Assembly (NCBI GenBank): GCA_025201865.1
Contig: MU603083.1
Location: 2,309-20,351 of the forward strand
From: Ramicandelaber brevisporus
Taxonomy: Eukaryota; Kickxellomycota; Ramicandelaberales; Ramicandelaberaceae
Length of the DNA stretch: 18,043 bases
Reading direction: 5' to 3'
Positions 1-8,856 of this stretch are shown piece after piece (positions within the stretch are counted from its first letter, which is position 1; each line of letters begins with the position of its first letter). The position numbers and the translations under genes are program-made. The notes under the pieces are model-generated. The model had not been told where the DNA came from. It did no database searches and saw only the letters and a program-made list of their open reading frames with translations.

Positions 1-5
1 TAACA

Positions 6-1289
6 ATGAGCATCACCTGCGAACAAAGTGTGGTGAACGCGGTGCAAAAGGCGATCCCAGCAGACACACCGTTCAGAGTTCGCGTTCTCCAAACTCGGCC
101 CGAGCCAGAAGCTCTCTACAAAGCCAGCTCATCCTCGTCCTCTTCATCCACTTCATCGGCAACAGCTCATTCCTGGCGCACTTTGGTGCTGTGCTCAGTA
201 TGTTGTGGCGATAACGACGGCGAAAACAACAGCGCGGAAGTGATGTTGGCGGGCATGGAGGTTGTTGAATATCGACATATTGGACCTGACAATGCTGTTG
301 CACACACAATCTGTATTGAAAAGGTCGATATATCTGGCCACAAACTGAGTGGTGCAGGCAGTGTTGCTGCTCAAATGGTTCGTGGCTTTCTCAGCTACCA
401 CACGGGCTGCTTCACCAAGTCTGCTGACGAGACTGGAAATGGCGATGGATACTCAACTCTGATGGTGTATTTGATGGCACGAGGTTTGCCAGAATTCCTG
501 TTTGGCCGATCAAAAGCCAACCCGGATAAAAAGACACTGAGTGACTCTGGTCTCATCTCTTGGTGGCACCATGTCTTGTCGAGCTCATTTGTTGATTCTG
601 GCTTTGCATCTGGTGTAACAATGTCCAAGCACTGGCTCGTTCCTGGTCTGGACGAATCCGAAGCCAAGCGTCTACTCTCGTCTCAAACATCTGCTTCTCA
701 GAAATGGAACTATAACTTGCCCTACAATCCCACTGATTTAGCCCGCAAAGTCGTGCCATCATTCCCAGATGATGCAAAGTCTCGCCTGCTCTCCAAGCCG
801 GAAGCTCGCAGCTGGACAGTCGCGGAAATGTTGCAAATGATGGAGCATTCTGAAGAATTTGCATCTGGAAGAAGAGCTGGTTTGTTTGTGGTTAATGTAT
901 CCTGTCCAGCATCAAGTGGCTCGAAAGCAGCACCACTGGGTATCAACTTCAAGTACAGACCACCGCATTTAGATATGAGTGAACAGCAGAGAGATGCATT
1001 TAGGATTTGTATGTTTGACTGGGAAATTGACTTTTCAAATGAGAGGGCAAATAAGGAGAGTAGTGCAAAGATTATTAGACATATTGTTAACAAGTTTGGC
1101 GGATATAATGGAGCATTGGCAAAGGGTGAATACATCCGAAAGACCGCAACGGAGAATGGAACTGCTGCTAATAATACTGCTACTGCTAAAACTGTCGCGC
1201 CAGTTGCAAATGTACTTCAAGTTCGATCGAAACGCAAGGCAAAGCCATCTGACGCCGAGCCCGCAACATCTAAACCCAAACTTGATTGA
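6..1289 (+). CDS. RTT109: Rtt109-type histone H3 lysine acetyltransferase (KAT11 family)
   Basis: A 427-residue protein resembling fungal Rtt109, the nuclear enzyme that acetylates newly made histone H3 (Lys56, and Lys9 or Lys27 with chaperones) together with Asf1 or Vps75 during replication and repair. The sequence shows the family's tryptophan pair at W186-W187 in a Leu-Ile-Ser-Trp-Trp context. It also shows the motif Phe-Pro-Asp-Asp-Ala-Lys-Ser-Arg at about 253-260. This matches the yeast Phe-Pro-Asp-Asp-Pro-Lys motif, which carries active-site Asp287/288 and autoacetylated Lys290, so D255, D256 and K258 are the likely equivalents. A serine run at about 41-48 interrupts the N-terminal part. 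The last 60 residues are low-complexity and basic, as in yeast. The ATG at base 6 has an A-rich context, but upstream sequence is outside the window. It is unbroken and ends in TGA, so TGA is a stop codon here. Family assignment is by motif recall, not by alignment search. Confidence 0.85.
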   Translation: MSITCEQSVVNAVQKAIPADTPFRVRVLQTRPEPEALYKASSSSSSSSTSSATAHSWRTLVLCSVCCGDNDGENNSAEVMLAGMEVVEYRHIGPDNAVAHTICIEKVDISGHKLSGAGSVAAQMVRGFLSYHTGCFTKSADETGNGDGYSTLMVYLMARGLPEFLFGRSKANPDKKTLSDSGLISWWHHVLSSSFVDSGFASGVTMSKHWLVPGLDESEAKRLLSSQTSASQKWNYNLPYNPTDLARKVVPSFPDDAKSRLLSKPEARSWTVAEMLQMMEHSEEFASGRRAGLFVVNVSCPASSGSKAAPLGINFKYRPPHLDMSEQQRDAFRICMFDWEIDFSNERANKESSAKIIRHIVNKFGGYNGALAKGEYIRKTATENGTAANNTATAKTVAPVANVLQVRSKRKAKPSDAEPATSKPKLD

Positions 1290-1293
1290 TCTG

Positions 1294-1345
1294 CCCATAT
1301 AAACAAGCAAACAAACAAGCAAACGAGCAAACAAGCAAACAAATG
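1294..1345. repeat. AAACAAGC low-complexity repeat, 3' of Rtt109
   Basis: Irregular tandem repeats of AAACAAGC/AAACGAGC directly after the Rtt109 stop, followed by a duplicated CAAGTACAT and an A-run at about 1376-1388. This 135-bp gap separates two convergent genes and probably holds both 3' UTRs. No AATAAA is visible in it. Confidence 0.6.
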
Positions 1346-1424
1346 GGCATAACAAGTACATGACAAGTACATATTTAAAAAAAAAAAGAAGATTAAACCA
1401 CTCTAGTTTTAAACAATTGGATGA

Positions 1425-2480
1425 TTAATGTGCAAAGACGGATGATCTTACAGGATCAATAGCCTCAATTTCTCGCTCAATTGCACTATACACCACATCT
1501 TCAATATCCTTCACAATCCACACAATGATCTTCTTGATTGGTGCATCAGCCTTCATAATGGCATCAGCTGTGTTGTGAGTATTCGGCAGTGCATTAGCAA
1601 TGCTCAGTATCCTTGAATAGATTTGTGCCATCATTATACAAAATGTTTCCAGACATTGGAAGATGTCAAGCTCGGTTGGAATATGCCGCACATCCAGATA
1701 CACATAGTCACCTGCATCCTGCGGCGACAATAGTGTGCCCATTCCAAACGCAGCTGATGGTGCAACTGCAAAGCTAGATCCAATTCCACCGTACGAACTT
1801 GTTAGTGAAGGAGACAAAGGATTTGGAGAACTTGCGCCATCCAAACCAACATCAGCCCAGTCGCCGCCAGCAGCAACAATTGCCTCCCCACTCATAAATC
1901 CAGGTATTCCATCGCTGTTTCCACTGTGTGTGCTTCCTTGTGACTTTCGCGATTTACTACTGCTAAAGAAACCATTGCCGCCTCCCGCAAAGCCAACCGT
2001 ACTGGCCATTGCTGTAGGTGTCGGAGCCAATGATGGTGATACTGATGCTGATAGTGCTGATTTCCGTCTATTTTTGTTGCCATCGTTCATTGCTCGCTCA
2101 TACTCTGCCATTAGTTTACCAAATGCTCTAATGAAATCACTTGGCTTTGCAATGCTTAATACCGTGCTTGATGAGTATCCTAGAGTGTAGAGCTGACGAG
2201 CGCGCTGCTGAAGGCGAGTGTTGTTGAATGTTGCACGGATTTCTGCCTCGGGTAGGCGAACCATTCCTGCCCAGAGAGGAGGAGGCGGTGGCTTTTGGTT
2301 TGGCGGCAGGGTTGAAGAGGAGGAATACCAAGGGAACTCTGCAACAACGTGACGGATGTGAGTGAGAATGGCAATGCGTTTTGTGGCAATCTCAGAAACC
2401 ACTTCGGAAACTGGGCGAAGCAACTTGGATTCAACCTGATTGATTGTCAGTCCAAAACCACCAATGCCTCCTGCGATCAT
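1425..2480 (-). CDS. Uncharacterised helical protein with Ser/Gly-rich central linker
   Basis: A 351-residue protein that I do not recognise. Residues 1-135 are mostly amphipathic helix, with a Pro-rich break at about 60-70 (five consecutive prolines then Leu-Trp-Ala-Gly). Residues 136-255 are Ser/Gly/Ala-rich and look disordered. Residues 260-345 are a compact, conserved-looking helical block beginning Tyr-Val-Tyr-Leu-Asp-Val-Arg-His-Ile-Pro and rich in Ile/Met/Cys, followed by an acidic-basic helix. There is no signal peptide, obvious membrane segment or zinc motif. The alternation of two ordered ends with a low-complexity middle, and the normal codon use, argue that it is a real gene rather than a chance ORF. 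The start is the only reasonable ATG (2480). It converges with Rtt109, and its promoter must lie in the long gap upstream (2481-3517). Function unknown. Confidence 0.75.
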   Translation of the reverse strand: MIAGGIGGFGLTINQVESKLLRPVSEVVSEIATKRIAILTHIRHVVAEFPWYSSSSTLPPNQKPPPPPLWAGMVRLPEAEIRATFNNTRLQQRARQLYTLGYSSSTVLSIAKPSDFIRAFGKLMAEYERAMNDGNKNRRKSALSASVSPSLAPTPTAMASTVGFAGGGNGFFSSSKSRKSQGSTHSGNSDGIPGFMSGEAIVAAGGDWADVGLDGASSPNPLSPSLTSSYGGIGSSFAVAPSAAFGMGTLLSPQDAGDYVYLDVRHIPTELDIFQCLETFCIMMAQIYSRILSIANALPNTHNTADAIMKADAPIKKIIVWIVKDIEDVVYSAIEREIEAIDPVRSSVFAH

Positions 2481-3517
2481 GTTGATAGTGCTTGGTTACT
2501 GAATTGATTGTATGAGAGAGCTAGAGGGCTAGCGTAGAAGAGTTTGAGCAGGTGGGTGAGTGAGCAAGCGGACGAGTAAGTGAGTGAGTGAAAGAGTGTT
2601 TGCGCAGCAACAATAGCAAAGAGGGTTGAGTCGAAGAACAGCAAGGCGTGGGATTGCGTGTGAGGAGTCTGAGGGATCAAACAATAAAAAAAAATGCAGT
2701 CGAGTCGATTGGCAAGTCAATTGGCAAGTCGCGATTGAGCGGAGGACACAGATATGAAGAGGACGATTATCGCTGTCAAATAGTTTGAAGGTTTTGATCG
2801 AGCTGGAGGTGCTGGTGTGTGCGGGGAGGGGAAAGGGGAGGATGAGGGTGAATAGATATCAAGCAGAGAGACTTGGAAAACGCGGAACTCGAGACGAGCG
2901 AGTGAGTGAGAGAGGGGACACTCTCACACACAGTCCATGTATTAGACAGAAGAAAAAAAAAGTTGTGACGATTCCTATAAAGAAAAAAAAACAAAAAGTT
3001 AGGATCGGAGTGTGTTGTGGCATTTGACATGTATGAGAGTCGTGTATACTGAACGCGGGTAACTGGAACTGGAACTGGAGAGGGGAGAGGGGAGCGAGTG
3101 CAACTGTCGTACACATGGGGCCGGAATCATTTGCTCGACGCATTCATAAAAATTCGTATCGAAGCTTGTGTGTCTGTGTGTGCCTGCGTGTGTGCATGTT
3201 GTCGCACAAGAAAGGATAAGAGAATCGGCGAGCGATCGAGGTCACTGAACCTTGTTTGGATCCGAAGAAAAAAATGGTGCCATTAAACGATCTCATTACG
3301 GAGCTGATTTGACATCCATCTTTCCCTGTCTTTTTTTATTTCCTTTTTGAAATGGTAATGATTGACTGAAGATGATCAATTAAAATAGAAACAAAACGAA
3401 GAGAGACAATGAGATAGCGAGATAGTGAGATAAATAGAATGATTGAGAGTGGGAATAGGGTGGAGAAATACTACAACAAATGAGAGCAGAAGGAGAATGA
3501 ATCAAAGTGGCTTTTTA
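2481..3517. other. Intergenic region, no gene seen
   Basis: About 1 kb between two minus-strand genes. It carries GAGTGA/GTGAGT-type repeats (about 2555-2595), a GGAACTGGAACTGGA repeat near 3065, A-runs (2686-2694, 2950-2960, 2981-2990) and GATAGTGAGATA-like repeats near 3415-3435. Short ORFs here are low-complexity and unconvincing. It presumably contains the promoter and 5' leader of the 1425-2480 gene and the 3' end of the next gene. No tRNA or other structured RNA was recognised. Confidence 0.6.
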
Positions 3518-3519
3518 TT
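3514..3519 (-). terminator. AATAAA motif overlapping the stop codon
   Basis: On the minus strand the sequence around the stop reads TCATAATAAAAAG. The hexamer AATAAA shares two bases with the TAA stop (3518-3520). If it is the functional poly(A) signal, the 3' UTR would be only a few tens of bases long. Inferred from the motif alone. Confidence 0.35.
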
Positions 3520-4851
3520 ATGACGAAATTATGACGGCAGTTGGAGTCGCTGGTGGGTGTGGGAACATCCTTACCAATGACGACATTGGTGCACTACCTG
3601 GTAAGGCAATTGGCGAGTGCGGTTGCGGCTGTGGTGTTACTGGAAGAGAGGGAACAGCGGCAAATGACTGGTGCTGAGACTGGTCAGTGCATCCTCCTAG
3701 AATCTGCGTAATTAGATGATCGGCCTCTTCATCGTTGAAGCTGGCTTGGGAGAGTGGAGGAGCTGGAAGTGGATGAGAGGCTTCAATGAACTGATGAGGT
3801 TGAGTGAATGAGTACGTGGCCAGTTGTTGTTGCTGCTGCTGTTGTTGCTGTTGTTGTTGTGGAGAATGAGGCACTGGTGTTGCGGCCTCAGGAGAAGAAA
3901 GGATGGCTGTGGTGACTGTGGTCGACCGTTGGCGAGTAAAAGCCATATTCCGGTACTCATCGGCCAGTTCACTGGCGCTGATGTTGTGGAATGGCGCAGA
4001 GTTTGATGCCGCCGTGAAGTTGATATTGGACCGCGCCCGACGAACTGCCTTACCATCAATGACATCATTCTCGACACGGGGTGTGCTGGCAGCAATGACC
4101 TGAGCAGCGGCGACCAAATCACTCGGCTTGAAGATACGATTGGCCATTCTCGGAATCACAGGTCTGCTTGCACCACTGATACCATGAGAGATGTAATTGC
4201 CGTTGCCATTGTATGCTGCTACCGCTGCTGCTGTTGTAATCTGGCTGGCAATCGACGAGGAGCTTGCCTTGTGGCCAAGACGTGGTGGACCAGCCATGTC
4301 CAGGATGCGACCAGCGCTTCCACATCTCCGAACGCTGTGGCCACAGCTGCCACCGCCATTAACCGCGGCGATTGCAGAGGGAGACGTGAATCGACTCCAT
4401 TCGCTGCCAGGCACAAACTCGCACGATGAACCAATCAGCACTTCGTCACCGTGCTCGGAAGTTGCACTGTCAGTGCTGCCGTGAGTTGATCGAAGCTCGC
4501 TGATTGAATCGTGAAGACCGCACAGCCACCACGTTGACAAAATGTCAGAGCCAACATCCATCTCAATCATCAATGATTCACTACCGATACTGCTGGTTTG
4601 GTTTTCGAGAAGTAATCTAGCACGGCCAAGGGTGCGATCAATTGATTTGGTCAGCACTGAGCCAGCCAGAGGGATATCAGCAATCAACAAGTACGGCGAA
4701 TCTGGAGTGTTGGCAGATGCACCCGTCTCGACGCTACCATTACTCGTCCGATGATTGTTACTGCCACCGTCTTTGACACGGTACAGCATCAGTGAAGTGC
4801 GAGTCTGAACTGCAAATACACGCGTCCATTCCGTTGGGATACAGTTTGCTG

Positions 4852-4890
<39 letters not shown>

Positions 4891-6143
4891 TGGATGGAGT
4901 GCGACGAGACGGAATGATGGATGCGGCGATGCTCTGCACAGTTGGAGTTGGTGCCAAGCTCATTCCATCAACATCAACTGCGTGAGTAGTACTGATGTCA
5001 GGATTTGAGCTGCGGGTAATTGTGCGTCGACCGATTTTGACGAGCTTTGTCCAGAGCTGACGGGTTTGAGCGCCGATCCCATGTACACCATTACCTGTGT
5101 TGAAAGTAGATCCAACTGGGGAAGACGCACTGCCGTTGACTCCAGAGGATAGTCGGCGAACAGACAAGAAACCAACACGAATGCGAACATCGCATCCTTT
5201 CACTGGATGCTGTTGCTGCTGCTGCTGATTTGGCTGTTGTTGATTTTGATTCTGCTGTAAGCTGTTGCCGTGAACAAGCGTTGAGGCAATGGACTGCGCC
5301 TCAGATGGACTACGGCGACGCCCAAGCTGATATTGTTGCTGGATTCGTATGTGTCGTAATCCCCTACAGACTTTGGTTCTGCTGCAAGCTATTGCCGTGA
5401 ACAAGCGTTGAGGCAATGGACTGCGCCTCAGATGGACTACGGCGACGCCCAAGCTGATATTGTTGCTGGGATTCGTATGTGTCGTAACCACCGCTGCTAC
5501 CGTTGCCAGAAGTGGCGGCGGCGGCAGCGGCGGCGTCAAACTGGTTGTGTGAATGCGGACTGAACAGTGGGAATGCTGGCGGAGTCAAGGCGATAGGAGA
5601 GCCAGCCGTTGAGGAGGCTGATGACAGTGGTGGCGTGATAATTGGACCATCTTGGCTGCTTCCACTCGGCCGCATACTCGTCTCTGAAGATTGTCTCAAC
5701 TGCAGCGAGTCTGTCGAATGCTGGAAGAAGTGCTGTTGGCTCTGCTGTTGTTGGCTCTGCTGTTGCTGAAGTTGATGTTGAATTGGGGAATAGTTTGCAG
5801 TGGTAGCAAGGCGTTTTGTCTCGATTCTCAGGAACCGATGCAAGTTAAACGGCCGCGAAATGAAGAATGGCTTGTCAAACGTTGTGGATGTAGACACTGG
5901 CAGCGAGTTTTCAATACTTGGGGTGTACCGGATTGTAGCGCGGCAAACGGGACAGCTTGCAGACTTGCCTGCGACGGGAGTGGCGAGAATGACTTGGCCG
6001 CAGTCGGTGCACATGATGGAACAGCCGCCAATGCACTGGACGCGAAATTCTTGCCAGCGACCAGAGAGGGAATGAACGTGGACTTCAAGCCACTGAGCAT
6101 CGTCGCTTGACGGTGACGATGAAGTTGAAGTTGACGGATTCAT
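3518..6143 (-). CDS. Zinc-ribbon / possible PH-domain, polyQ-rich protein, frame broken by an internal duplication
   Basis: One gene in two reading frames. The first part (6143 down to the TAG at 5366-5364, 259 codons) starts at an ATG preceded by six A's. It has a CxxC-15-CxxC zinc ribbon (C45, C48, C64, C67, with extra C37 and C41) and then Gln-rich and Ala-rich linkers. The second part is open in another frame down to 3518. It has a segment with PH-like character (about 5195-4480), including Trp-Thr-Arg-Val-Phe-Ala-Val-Gln, Leu-Met-Leu-Tyr-Arg, and a Trp-Trp-Leu-Cys-Gly-Leu helix at the end. Two 12-Gln tracts follow at 4853-4888 and 3824-3859. The frames switch inside a tandem duplication (5250-5487). 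The span minus one 127-base unit is exactly divisible by three and would give 832 residues, so the single-copy form is probably the ancestral or true gene. I do not recognise the family; the PH call is weak. Confidence 0.65.
5250..5487. repeat. Tandem direct duplication of about 110 bp with a 1-bp indel
   Basis: Copy 1 spans 5250-5359 and copy 2 spans 5377-5487, separated by 17 unrelated bases (TCCCCTACAGACTTTGG). Both run from TTCTGCTG to GTGTCGTAA and are nearly identical. They differ by a few substitutions (GTAAGCTG versus GCAAGCTA) and by one G (TTGCTGG versus TTGCTGGG). The period is 127 bases, which is not a multiple of three. Both copies encode the same peptide stretch (Leu-Gly-Arg-Arg-Arg-Ser-Pro-Ser-Glu-Ala), but in different frames of the surrounding gene. 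Confidence 0.95.
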
Positions 6144-6260
6144 TTTTTGATAATGCGAAGCAAACTATTGTGGGTTGTTTTGTGGGTAGAGGGAATGAGC
6201 AAAGGAAAAGGTATGTCCTTGTTGTGAATAGGCAACCAAACGAGTTGGTGAACGATTTTA

Positions 6261-6308
6261 CGTGTGCGTGCGTTCGTGTGTGCGTTCGTGTGTGCGTTCG
6301 TGTGCGTT
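6261..6308. repeat. GTGTGTGCGTTC minisatellite
   Basis: About four imperfect copies of a 12-base unit, GTGTGTGCGTTC, lying 120-165 bases upstream of the ATG of the minus-strand gene that starts at 6143. Confidence 0.85.
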
Positions 6309-6844
6309 GCAAGAAAAAGGTGGGCGAACAACAGGGCGAGAGCAGCAGCGAAAGAGTATGTGCGCGGATAGATATGGGAGGCGGGCGAGTGGCGGCGTGC
6401 GGCAACAACAATTACAGCAGCAACAGTGGTGGGTGAATGGATGAATAAAAAGTAAGTCACTGGCAAGAGAGACAAATTGCAAATAGACCCTACCCTGAAA
6501 AAGTAAGAGAAAAAATAGACTGTGAAAAGTCAATATTGGATGAATTCGTAATGTGGTCAGTGGAGGCGTGAGATACAACAACGGCGGCCGCGAAAAGTAC
6601 TCGAAAAATGCTTCCCTTCCTCCCTCCCCCAGCCTTTTTAGATATCTTCGTTTTTTGGGGGGAGGAGGGGAAGAGGAAGGGAGGTGATGCGTCGGTGTGG
6701 TGGTGGTGGTGAGTGAATGGGAGAGTGAGTGAATGGGAGACAAGCGAGTACAGAGATCGATTTGCTCTCTCATCAAGGAGTAAGGGTTGATTGACGGCAC
6801 ATCGATTTTCATCTAACCGCCACTCACTCATTTGCTACACTGTT

Positions 6845-6900
6845 CTGCACACTACACTACACTACGCTACACTGCACGACGCTGCACGGCACTGCACGAC
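6845..6900. repeat. CACTA / CTGCACGACG tandem repeats
   Basis: ACACTACACTACACTACGCTACAC is followed by CTGCACGACG, CTGCACGGCA and CTGCACGACA: a run of short direct repeats with a TGCAC core. Confidence 0.8.
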
Positions 6901-7045
6901 AATACATTTCGATCCTCCTCCTTTTTGAATGAAGATCATTTGGTGCAAATGGATTGCTTGATTGTTTGATTGATTGATTGGTTATTTTGTTAAAAAGAGT
7001 GATGATAATAAAAATGCAAAGATGAATGTTTGTTTGTTCGTTCTT

Positions 7046-7051
7046 TTTATT
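7046..7051 (-). terminator. AATAAA motif just after the eIF3m stop
   Basis: On the minus strand the stop TAA (7056-7054) is followed two bases later by AATAAA. No better hexamer is seen on that strand in the next 60 bases. Motif only. Confidence 0.3.
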
Positions 7052-7053
7052 AT

Positions 7054-8563
7054 TTAAACGTTCGCAGCAGCGGCAGCCTTGGCAGAGGCGGTGACAGCAG
7101 CAATGCCAATGTGGGCGGTGCTCTTTGCATTGTCGAGAACGCTGAGCAGTTCGGAGAGAGACTTCTTCCATGCGTTAAGGCGCTCGCCAATGTTATCCCA
7201 GTGGCCAGCAGTAAACGTACGAATGGTGGCACGAGAGATGTTTACAGTGTGGCTCAATTGATCAATGCGGGCTTGGATTACACCGGCAGCAATGGCCTCG
7301 ATAACCCACATTTCAACATCCGACTCCTCAACCTGCAAAGCGCTTGCGATGCTCGAGTACTGAAGAGGCGCTCTAACGGCAGTTGCATCTCCAGCTGTAG
7401 CCAAGGAAGCCAGTGAGAGCATGCGAATCTTAGCGAGTGCATTCTCCTCATCAGACTGGCTGGTCAATCCGAGTTCAGAAAATACAGTTGGGTTTGTTGC
7501 AACGACTGAGCGGAATGCAGCCACATCGCCAGTGGCGAACACAGTCAGCAGCTCGTAAATGGGCGAACCCTTGAGAGACACAACAGACTCCAGCTGAAGT
7601 AATTCGTCAATGTCAAACAAAGATGGCTCGGCAATCAAGTTTCTGATCGCACGCTTGGTAATCTCCACATTCGATGAATCAGCAGCCGAGGCCTTAACCA
7701 AATAAGAATGAGCCAAGTCGACAGACACGCCAGAGATTACAGCAGATGAAGCGGAGGCAGCCACGGCAGCCTGCAGCTGGTCAGCAATCAACAGGTAGAG
7801 CGAAGCCTTCTGCTCCTTAGTTGCGTTCCACTGAGCCAACCACGACTCAACATTGCGCAGCTCGCTAACCAATACTTTGATCAATCCATTGGTACCTGCA
7901 ATGCGCACAATCGACGTAAACACTTCATATCGCACACCATTGTTGGATTCGATGATGTTGAACAACGAGTTCAGGTGGCGCAGCTTGCTAACTGCGGACA
8001 CTCCGTTGGCGTTCGAGATGGTCGAGACCACGCTGGATACATTCTTGGCCAGCGACTCGCTGTCAGCTGAAGAGGCCAAGATGATGGTGGTAAACAGCTG
8101 GGTGATGGCGCCGGTGCGATCCTTCTCATCAACCTTCTGGGCCGATAACACAATTGGAAGAGTATCAATCAACTTGCTGATGACTGATGATGCTTCTGGC
8201 GACTCGCCAATTTCACTCGAGAATGTCGCATTGCCAGCAACCTTGTCAACAAATGCAGCATATTGTGTAATCTGTTATTACATGCAATACAAATCAAATA
8301 CAATTGATTACATTCAATGTATAAGAAGAAGAGGAAGAAGATAATGTCAGTTCATCCTCTTTTTACTCTGTCCGTCTAGTCGTGTGCTCTGATAATACTC
8401 GACACTGCACAGTGCACAGAGCGCATATACCGGATCTATAACGCGCTATAGATCACCATTTGAAAAAGAAGCGCTGGATCTTGATCGCTCTGTCCAAACA
8501 TACCTGGCCAGCCACTGGGCCATCAACGAAGATCACGCCGTTCGAAGCAGTCGTTGCCGTCAT
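7054..8563 (-). CDS. EIF3M: Translation initiation factor eIF3 subunit M (two exons)
   Basis: Subunit m of the eIF3 complex, a cytosolic PCI-domain scaffold subunit that helps recruit the 40S ribosome to mRNA. Exon 1 is 8563-8504 (20 codons, starting Met-Thr-Ala-Thr-Thr). Exon 2 is 8271-7054. Joined in phase 0 they give 425 residues, against about 375 in animals. The strongest match to the animal protein is the segment Arg-Tyr-Glu-Val-Phe-Thr-Ser-Ile-Val-Arg followed by Trp-Leu-Ala-Gln-Trp-Asn. The end also matches, with a PCI winged helix (His-Thr-Val-Asn-Ile-Ser-Arg-Ala-Thr-Ile-Arg-Thr-Phe, then Leu-Asn-Ala-Trp-Lys). Exon 2 alone has no ATG at its 5' end, only a TTG, so the upstream exon is needed. 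The last residues are Ala-rich. It is divergent from the Qri7 gene, with under 300 bp between the two ATGs. Confidence 0.88.
8272..8503 (-). other. Spliceosomal intron of eIF3m (232 nt)
   Basis: The donor is CAG|GTATGT at 8504/8503 and the acceptor AATAACAG| ends at 8272. A branch-point-like CTGAC lies at 8350-8346, followed by a CT-rich tract (8340-8323). No AG dinucleotide occurs between the branch point and the acceptor, as expected for AG scanning. Phase 0. Splicing restores a continuous frame from a sensible ATG. The 5' half of the intron contains several inverted repeats, listed separately. Confidence 0.85.
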
Positions 8564-8856
8564 CGTGTATATATATACTTTTTTGCAAAGAATCAAAAGT
8601 AATGAAGAAAAAAAAATCAAGTCGTTTTTCGATCTGCTAATCGCCAACGAGAGACAGCAAGAGACAGCAGGCAAGCAGGCAAACGAGAGAGCAACTCAGA
8701 GAGAGAGAAACAGCCAGATATATCTTTTGAACAAAAAAAACAAAAACTGGGGTGAGGATCTCGTTTTAAAACGTATTTTTTTGTTTCTTTTGCTGGTAAA
8801 TATTGTTTGCTTGTTGTTTGGCGGGCGAGTGTGCTAGTGTGCGTGTAAGCTTCAAG
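8564..8856. promoter_or_regulatory. Divergent promoter region between eIF3m and Qri7
   Basis: 293 bp between the eIF3m ATG (minus) and the chosen Qri7 ATG (plus). It contains a TATA-like GTATATATATAC at 8567-8578, only four bases from the eIF3m ATG, so it lies in the leader rather than at normal TATA distance. A-runs (8607-8617, 8733-8745), a GAGACAGCA repeat near 8650-8670 and a T-rich stretch (8762-8800) are also present. Both genes must start transcription here; no specific site can be assigned. Confidence 0.5.

Larger units (their letters stand above)
6144..7053. other. Intergenic region with several simple repeats
   Basis: About 0.9 kb between the start of the 3518-6143 gene and the end of eIF3m, both on the minus strand. 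It contains a GTGTGTGCGTTC minisatellite, a C-rich block (6613-6630) facing a G-rich block (6657-6684), a TACAC/CTGCACGACG repeat and GATT repeats at 6952-6985. ORFs here are low-complexity. It must hold the promoter of the downstream minus-strand gene. No RNA gene was recognised. Confidence 0.6.

Noticed and set aside
5364-5376. A conventional intron joining the two frames of the polyQ gene
   Set aside because: Candidate donors (GTCTGT, GTTCAC, GTAGTC) are poor compared with the GTATGT seen in eIF3m, and phase-compatible acceptors are lacking for most of them. Duplication or an assembly error explains the data better.
5503-6110. Plus-strand ORFs with Cys/Leu runs opposite the zinc-ribbon gene
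   Set aside because: They are antisense readings of CAG/CAA (Gln) repeats and of the zinc-ribbon coding sequence.
8803-8856. Upstream ATG of the Qri7 frame
   Set aside because: The extra 18 residues would bury the basic presequence behind a Cys-rich start. The 8857 ATG has a better context and gives a typical mitochondrial N-terminus.
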